Shown here: piece after piece, positions 6,472 through 9,740 of the stretch | Layout of the letters: each line of letters begins with the position of its first letter | Numbering within the stretch: the stretch's first letter is position 1 | Assembly: GCA_029558435.1 (NCBI GenBank) | Contig: JAKQEZ010000518.1 | Coordinates: 1 to 9,740, forward strand | From: Bacteroidota bacterium | GTDB lineage: Bacteria; Bacteroidota; Bacteroidia; Flavobacteriales; Crocinitomicaceae | DNA: 9,740 bases | Direction of reading: 5' to 3' | Program-made: the position numbers and the translations under genes | Notes under the pieces: generated by a model | The model's database searches: none | Seen by the model: the letters and a program-made list of their open reading frames with translations, nothing else | What the model was told of the DNA's origin: nothing

Positions 6472-7164
6472 TCAATCGTAATATTTTTCAAAATACTCTT
6501 GCAACGTCATTTTGTGCGGTTCAAAATGCTCTTCTAAAAACTGCATTTTCTGAATTCTGTCTAAACGGAAATAACGAAATTCTTTTCGCAAACGACAATA
6601 GGCAACTAATAACCAATTTTCGGTGTTGAGTAAAGCAAACGGTTCGATGGTTCGTGTAGAGTTTTCACCTTTTTCGTTGGTATATTCAATCTTGACAAGA
6701 ATATGATTGGTAAGTGCAAACTGTAAATCCGAAAGATTGTTACTATTGCGTTCTCGATTTATATTTCGTTGGAATCTGGTACGTTCAGACAGTAGGTTTA
6801 CCTTGTCTTTTAGGCTGTATTTTAAAACGGCTTTCACCTTTTCAATGGCTTCGGTGTAATCTTTAATGAACGAAATGTCTTTGGTGGTCAAGACCAATTG
6901 TTCAGCTAAAATCAAGGCATTGGCTTGGTTTTCTGTAAACATAATCGGTGGAATTTTATAATCTTCCATTAGCGAATATCCTTTGCCTTCCTCTGTGATG
7001 ATAGGCACTCCAGCGTCTTCTAATGCTTTGATGTCGCGGTAAATGGTTCGGGTACTGACATTAAATTTTTCAGCCAAAGAACTTGCCGTCAATAGCCTTT
7101 TAGTTTGCAATTGGGTGAGTATTGCAGTCAGTCGAGAAAGTCGTTTTAAATCGGTATCTTGCAT
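6472..7164 (-). CDS. YafY-type transcriptional regulator, HTH plus WYL domain
   Basis: A 230-residue one-domain-each regulator. The N-terminal winged helix-turn-helix (HTH_11 type) covers about 6-62, with LTASSLAEKFNVSTRTIYRD (25-44) as the DNA-reading part and a wing ending at GYSL. A linker helix region runs to about 140. The WYL domain follows (about 145-210), with RTIEPFALL (171-179), NWLLVAYC (183-190) and FRYFRLDRI (196-204); it is a ligand-sensing SH3-like fold. The usual W-Y-L triplet appears as W184 with L185/L186. Such proteins act as repressors or activators. Its likely targets are the RidA/YdeI genes immediately downstream on the same strand, which have their own promoter and a palindrome. 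Its transcript probably begins upstream of the GNAT remnant, 12 bp before this gene. Confidence 0.93.
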   Translation of the reverse strand: MQDTDLKRLSRLTAILTQLQTKRLLTASSLAEKFNVSTRTIYRDIKALEDAGVPIITEEGKGYSLMEDYKIPPIMFTENQANALILAEQLVLTTKDISFIKDYTEAIEKVKAVLKYSLKDKVNLLSERTRFQRNINRERNSNNLSDLQFALTNHILVKIEYTNEKGENSTRTIEPFALLNTENWLLVAYCRLRKEFRYFRLDRIQKMQFLEEHFEPHKMTLQEYFEKYYD

Positions 7165-7176
7165 GGATTGGTTAAC

Positions 7177-7332
7177 TTAGTTTTTTATATCGTTCCATTC
7201 ACGATTTAGCATTGCTACTTTTGCAAATCCTTGGTATTTTGTAACTTCAGGATTAGACCGATAACGATGAAAATCGGTTAAATCATCCAAGATAAAGTTT
7301 CTAATTATTATTCGCGGAGTTCCGAGTAGCAT
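7177..7332 (-). pseudogene. GNAT acetyltransferase gene with the middle deleted
   Basis: A 51-codon frame from ATG 7332 to TAA 7177. Residues 1-36 (with TPRIIIRNFILDDLTDFHRY and SNPEVTKYQGF) match the N-terminus of RimJ/RimL-type GNAT acetyltransferases, and residues 37-51 (VAMLNREWNDIKN) match the extreme C-terminus of the same family. The roughly 100 or more residues between, holding the acetyl-CoA binding site, are missing, and the frame is kept across the junction. It cannot be an acetyltransferase. It has a -7 box and precedes the WYL regulator by 12 bp, so it may survive as the transcribed leader of that gene or even make a small protein. Recognition is by eye from family memory. Confidence 0.75.
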
Positions 7333-7351
7333 TTTATAAAACGGTTTTCAA

Positions 7352-7359
7352 CAAAATTA
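7352..7359 (-). promoter_or_regulatory. Promoter -7 box for the GNAT remnant / WYL transcript
   Basis: Reads TAATTTTG on the minus strand, an exact TAnnTTTG box, 19 bp before the ATG of the GNAT remnant. It is the only good promoter box in the 206 bp upstream of the WYL gene, so the regulator is probably transcribed from here. An AAAAC-G-GTTTT near-palindrome lies just downstream at 7337-7347. Confidence 0.4.
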
Positions 7360-7370
7360 ATCATTTCAAT

Positions 7371-7925
7371 CTAATTTGTTGAATTCATATTTTGCAATAC
7401 ATTGTCTGCTTGTTTTAAATGACGAATAATGTGATTGATGTAAAAACGAAATGTATCGCCTAGTTTAAGTTTTATTAGACTTGAAATAGAAGTTTGAATT
7501 TTTACTTTGTTCAAACTTACTTTTCTAGACGCATTCAATAAATCTAACAATTCCATTTGTTGATGGATAAATTTGTCAATCACTGATTTGTCTAAAGCTG
7601 CGTTGAGAGGATTTTTATCCTTAAAAGTTTTCATTTTGTTGAGTTTTTCTTTAGGTAACATACTTTTTGCAAAGTAGTCACCTAAAAGACCTGGTTTAAA
7701 TGAAACTTCTGGTTGAGTTGATGAAGCTTGTATTTTTTGTTTCATTTCTGGTAGATAAAAATCTCCGTACAAATTCAAATGCTCCAAACATTCCAAAACA
7801 CTCCAAGATGTAGGGTTTGCTTTCCATGTTAACGAGTTTATTTCAAGTTGTTGGAATTTTTCTGCTTGATTAATAACTTGTCTCGTTTGCTCAATTAAGG
7901 ATTGAATTAAATTTTCTGATTGCAT
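7371..7925 (-). CDS. DinB-like (DinB/YfiT fold) putative metal-dependent enzyme
   Basis: A 184-residue protein of the DinB/YfiT four-helix-bundle superfamily. Seen in the sequence are the W-x-x-x-E-x-L-x-HL pattern (WSVLECLEHL, 41-50) with H49, and the C-terminal H165-IIR-H169 pair; these are the usual metal ligands of the fold, with H121 a further candidate. Superfamily members include thiol S-transferases (bacillithiol or mycothiol type) and many uncharacterised proteins; the substrate here cannot be told. A longer frame starts at a TTG at 7979, but I prefer the ATG at 7925: it gives the normal family N-terminus, and the extension would overlap a palindrome. An A9 run sits 6 bp before the ATG. 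It follows the Crp/Fnr gene by 55 bp on the same strand. Confidence 0.85.
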   Translation of the reverse strand: MQSENLIQSLIEQTRQVINQAEKFQQLEINSLTWKANPTSWSVLECLEHLNLYGDFYLPEMKQKIQASSTQPEVSFKPGLLGDYFAKSMLPKEKLNKMKTFKDKNPLNAALDKSVIDKFIHQQMELLDLLNASRKVSLNKVKIQTSISSLIKLKLGDTFRFYINHIIRHLKQADNVLQNMNSTN

Positions 7926-7965
7926 AACTATTTTTTTTTGCAAAGTTCTTATGTTAGAATTACTT

Positions 7966-7989
7966 AAATCTTGATTCAAATCAAGATTT
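7966..7989. promoter_or_regulatory. FNR-type box (TTGAT-N4-ATCAA) in an 11-bp-arm palindrome
   Basis: TTGATTCAAATCAA at 7971-7984 is a perfect match to the FNR consensus TTGAT-N4-ATCAA, set inside a longer palindrome with 11-bp arms (7966-7976 and 7979-7989). It covers the stop codon of the Crp/Fnr-type gene and lies about 45 bp upstream of the dinB ATG. The neighbouring regulator has the FNR-type recognition residues. Six T follow on the + strand, but no + strand gene ends here, so a terminator role is unlikely. Confidence 0.6.
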
Positions 7990-8487
7990 TTTCAAACGAG
8001 ATAAGGTTTCTGCACTCATTCGTAAATAATTTGCAATGTATTTATGAGGAATTTCTTGAAACAATTGTGGACTTCGCTTTAAGACACGTTCAAAGCGTTC
8101 TTTCGGTGAATTGGTTAATAAATCCACTTCGCGTTCCATTTGCTGAAGCACTAAGTTTTCTAGTGTATTTAGCCACCAATCTCGGTTTTCTTTTTCTTCA
8201 ATAAATTTTAAAAAATTTGACTTACTAATAACTTTAACGGTTGTTTTCTTTAATGCTTGAATGTATAAATCGGAAGGTTTTCCAGAAAGAAATGAATCTA
8301 GTGAAACGATAATATTGCCTTGATAACCAAAACGAATGGTTTGTTCTTCGTAATCATCTAAGATAAAGATTCTCAAACTCCCATTTTCAACAAAATAAAC
8401 ATTCGTGTCAATACTCCCTTTTACTTTAAGGAATTCATTACGTTCTAACTGGATAGTTTTGTGTGAAAGATCGAATATAGCATTCAT
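7981..8487 (-). CDS. Crp/Fnr-family regulator without cysteines
   Basis: A 168-residue regulator. Residues about 10-100 form a cNMP-binding-type jelly roll (VYFVENGSLRIFI at 30-42, GYQGNIIVSLDSFLSGKPS at 54-72, lacking the RxAT-like phosphate-binding motif for cAMP). A dimer helix covers about 100-125, and the C-terminal winged helix ends in SAETLSRLKKS. E160, S163 and R164 form the ExxSR pattern used by FNR to read TTGAT. There is no cysteine anywhere, so it cannot carry the iron-sulphur cluster of FNR; the signal is unknown. It is shorter than E. coli CRP (210), as is usual for Bacteroidota members. It is divergent from the exporter gene, with 99 bp between the starts, and upstream of dinB on the same strand; both are plausible targets. 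Confidence 0.9.
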   Translation of the reverse strand: MNAIFDLSHKTIQLERNEFLKVKGSIDTNVYFVENGSLRIFILDDYEEQTIRFGYQGNIIVSLDSFLSGKPSDLYIQALKKTTVKVISKSNFLKFIEEKENRDWWLNTLENLVLQQMEREVDLLTNSPKERFERVLKRSPQLFQEIPHKYIANYLRMSAETLSRLKKS

Positions 8488-8549
8488 TTAGAAAGTTCAG
8501 AATTAAAAGTTTTTTATTTCAAAAATCAAGCTTGTACTACAATATTAAA

Positions 8550-8557
8550 TAGTTTTG
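8550..8557 (+). promoter_or_regulatory. Promoter -7 box of the exporter gene
   Basis: TAGTTTTG matches TAnnTTTG exactly, 29 bp before the ATG at 8587. A possible -33 CTTG lies at 8531-8534, with rather short spacing (15 bp). That CTTG is part of the 8-bp palindrome CAAGCTTG (8527-8534) in the region shared with the divergent Crp/Fnr gene, which could serve regulation. Confidence 0.45.
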
Positions 8558-8586
8558 TCGTAAAATTCTACGTTTTATTAAATTTT

Positions 8587-9507
8587 ATGATGAGAAACAA
8601 ACAATGGGCTATTACAATTAGCTTAGTGTCAGCTTTATTTTTTGCAACCACATTTGTATTGAATAGGCAAATCTCATTAAATGGAGGCAGTTGGATGTGG
8701 AGTGCTTCTCTGAGGTATTTATGGATGATACCGTTTTTATTGATCATTGTCTTATTAAAAAAGCAATTAAGACCATTGTTTATCGAAATAAAAGCACAAC
8801 CAAAGCAATGGTTTCTGTGGAGTTTTGTAGGGTTCGGGGTGTTTTATTCTTTACTTACTTTTTCTGCTAGTTATGCTCCTTCGTGGTTGGTTGCCTCAAC
8901 GTTTCAAATAACGATAATTGCCGGAATGTTGATGGCTCCTTTTATTAATAAAACTAGCTATTCATCTACTTTTTCATTGCCTACATTTATTTTTTCAATC
9001 TTGATGTTAATAGGTGTTTTAATTACACAGCTTAATCAAGCTAAAGCAGTAAGTTTAAATGAGTTATTACTAGGAACCGTTCCAGTTTTAATTGCTGCGT
9101 TTGCCTATCCTTTAGGGAATAGAAAAATGATGCAAATCACAAAAGGAAGACTCAATTCTGTTCAACGAACTTTAGGAATGACCTTATGCAGTTTACCTTT
9201 GTGGATTGGACTAATAATGGTTGAAATTTCACAAAATCATTTACCTTCTTACAGCCAATTAAGCCAAACATTAATAATAGGACTTTTCTCAGGTGTGGTA
9301 GCAACTACCATGTTTTTTTGGGCTACAGATTTAGTAAGAAAAAATGAGGAATCTTTAGCAGCAGTAGAAGCAGTTCAATCTTCAGAAGTTGTTTTTGCAG
9401 TATTAGGAGAGGTATTCATCTTGAAAGCTCAATTCCCAGACACAATTTCGATGATTGGGATTACATTAATTATTGTTGGAGTTGTATTGCATAGCTTAAA
9501 AAAGTAG
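8587..9507 (+). CDS. DMT-superfamily exporter, putative multidrug resistance efflux transporter
   Basis: A 306-residue inner-membrane protein with about ten hydrophobic segments in two five-helix halves, as in EamA-like drug/metabolite transporters. The N-terminal half begins with an uncleaved first helix (about 8-26) followed by LNRQISLNGGSWMWSASLRY (25-44), typical of the putative multidrug resistance efflux transporter family (EmrE-like, long form). The second half starts near residue 155; its last helices hold the EAVQSSEVVFAVLGEVF motif (about 261-277) characteristic of DMT proteins, with E277 or its neighbours inside the membrane. The substrate cannot be inferred. Two ATGs (8587 and 8590) are possible; they differ by one residue. 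It is transcribed away from the Crp/Fnr-type gene, a usual arrangement for a regulator and its target. Relic B begins just after its stop. Confidence 0.88.
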   Translation: MMRNKQWAITISLVSALFFATTFVLNRQISLNGGSWMWSASLRYLWMIPFLLIIVLLKKQLRPLFIEIKAQPKQWFLWSFVGFGVFYSLLTFSASYAPSWLVASTFQITIIAGMLMAPFINKTSYSSTFSLPTFIFSILMLIGVLITQLNQAKAVSLNELLLGTVPVLIAAFAYPLGNRKMMQITKGRLNSVQRTLGMTLCSLPLWIGLIMVEISQNHLPSYSQLSQTLIIGLFSGVVATTMFFWATDLVRKNEESLAAVEAVQSSEVVFAVLGEVFILKAQFPDTISMIGITLIIVGVVLHSLKK

Positions 9508-9508
9508 A

Positions 9509-9639
9509 AACCTCAGTTCAATTTTTTTTTGACTTTTCTCATAAAATAATCTTCTCAATATTGCTTGAATGTCAAGATGTCTGTCAAACTTGGCTTTTAA
9601 ATCGTTGGAAATAATGAGTTCTTCTACGATGTTGTATAA
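9509..9639 (-). pseudogene. Decayed internal piece of a YdeI/OmdA-like gene (relic B)
   Basis: Read on the minus strand, 9639 to about 9570 encodes NIVEELIISNDLKAKFD, which aligns with EVEELIIPPDLKAEFD of the intact YdeI/OmdA protein (about residues 120-136). After a few more related residues the similarity stops, and the next part (9509-9566) is instead about 80% identical to 3124-3182, the sequence following relic A's stop. The middle and both ends of the gene are missing and there is no start codon. It starts two bases after the exporter stop codon. Confidence 0.7.
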
Positions 9640-9670
9640 AAAAACGGCCATCCATTTCGGACAGCCGTTC
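9636..9670 (-). terminator. Rho-independent terminator of the gene at the right edge
   Basis: On the minus strand, AACGGC (9669-9664) pairs with GCCGTT (9648-9643), with an inner TCC/GGA stem and a 5-base loop (GAAAT), followed by a run of seven T (9644-9638). It lies 19 bp beyond the stop codon of the partial minus-strand gene. On the + strand the tail is poor in T, so it mainly serves the minus strand. Confidence 0.8.
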
Positions 9671-9688
9671 ATGATTTTTGTTCAAAAA

Positions 9689-9740
9689 TTAATGTTGTAC
9701 TTCTACTAAACGAACCGTTGTTCCTTGCTTGGTTTCAAGG
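9689..9740 (-). CDS. C-terminal end of an unidentified protein (partial)
   Basis: Only the last 16 codons are inside the window: the frame runs in from the right edge and ends LETKQGTTVRLVEVQH-stop, with TAA at 9691-9689. The reading is supported by the strong terminator just after it and by the lack of stops in this frame up to the edge. The tail is too short to assign a family. Confidence 0.55.
   Translation of the reverse strand, partial: LETKQGTTVRLVEVQH

Noticed and set aside
5590..6629. Several + strand frames of 60-83 codons opposite the YdeI, RidA and WYL genes
   Set aside because: They overlap well-supported minus-strand genes and have no family resemblance or promoter.
7971..8204. 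77-codon + strand frame opposite the Crp/Fnr gene
   Set aside because: Antisense to a clear regulator gene; starts inside the FNR-type palindrome and shows no protein features.
9521..9530. T-run after the exporter gene as its terminator
   Set aside because: No GC-rich stem precedes it; the run is part of the repeat shared with 3124-3182.
3124..9639. The repeat-flanked block as a proven genomic island or transposon
   Set aside because: No integrase, transposase, tRNA site or sharp terminal inverted repeats are visible; the flanking similarity is decayed and tied to a gene family, so only a lead is reported.
1..9740. CRISPR arrays, tRNA, rRNA genes and riboswitches
   Set aside because: No regularly spaced repeats and no recognisable tRNA, rRNA or riboswitch pattern were seen on either strand.

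Overview
The window looks like chromosomal DNA of a Bacteroidota member, most likely a Flavobacterium-like flavobacterium. The DNA is AT-rich. Several genes are preceded by the Bacteroidota -7 box TAnnTTTG (upstream of hipB, the ridA-like gene, the GNAT remnant/WYL unit and the drug exporter), and leaders are A-rich without clear Shine-Dalgarno sites. The protein families present also fit. The genus is inferred from style only.

Layout, left to right. Positions 12-57 hold a perfect 46-bp palindrome just before a complete type I restriction subunit gene, hsdR (99-3098, +). Its methylase and specificity partners are not in the window and presumably lie to the left. After a short gap come an XRE antitoxin and a HipA kinase toxin (hipBA, 3311-4844, +), with a promoter flanked by an inverted repeat. 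The gap 4845-5429 has no convincing gene: it holds a doubtful 21-codon frame, a decayed copy of the 3' end of the neighbouring YdeI/OmdA-like gene, and two copies of a short GCTCC-TAC-GGAGC hairpin repeat. Next, on the minus strand, is a two-gene unit (RidA-like 6004-6396, then YdeI/OmdA-like 5430-6002), headed by a promoter and a TGACA-N6-TGTCA site. Upstream of it, same strand, is a WYL-domain regulator (6472-7164), preceded by a 51-codon frame that is an acetyltransferase gene with its middle deleted (7177-7332). Then a DinB-like protein (7371-7925, -) and a Crp/Fnr-type regulator (7981-8487, -), divergent from a 10-helix drug/metabolite exporter (8587-9507, +). A second decayed YdeI-type relic follows, then a terminator and the last 16 codons of an unidentified minus-strand gene.

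How the parts may work together. hsdR and hipBA form the host-defence/stress part. The remainder is three small local regulator-target groups: WYL with RidA/YdeI, Crp/Fnr with DinB, and Crp/Fnr with the exporter. The Crp/Fnr protein has an FNR-type recognition helix (ExxSR) but no cysteine, and a perfect FNR-type box (TTGAT-N4-ATCAA) lies at the end of its own gene, just upstream of dinB. Two related decayed sequences, one just after hsdR and one just after the exporter, bracket the 6.3-kb block between them. No integrase or transposase is visible, so the block is better described as repeat-flanked than as a proven mobile island. I see no single clearly new system; the strongest leads are the FNR-like box with its matching regulator, the WYL-site arrangement, the RidA variant lacking its key arginine, and the repeat-bracketed block.
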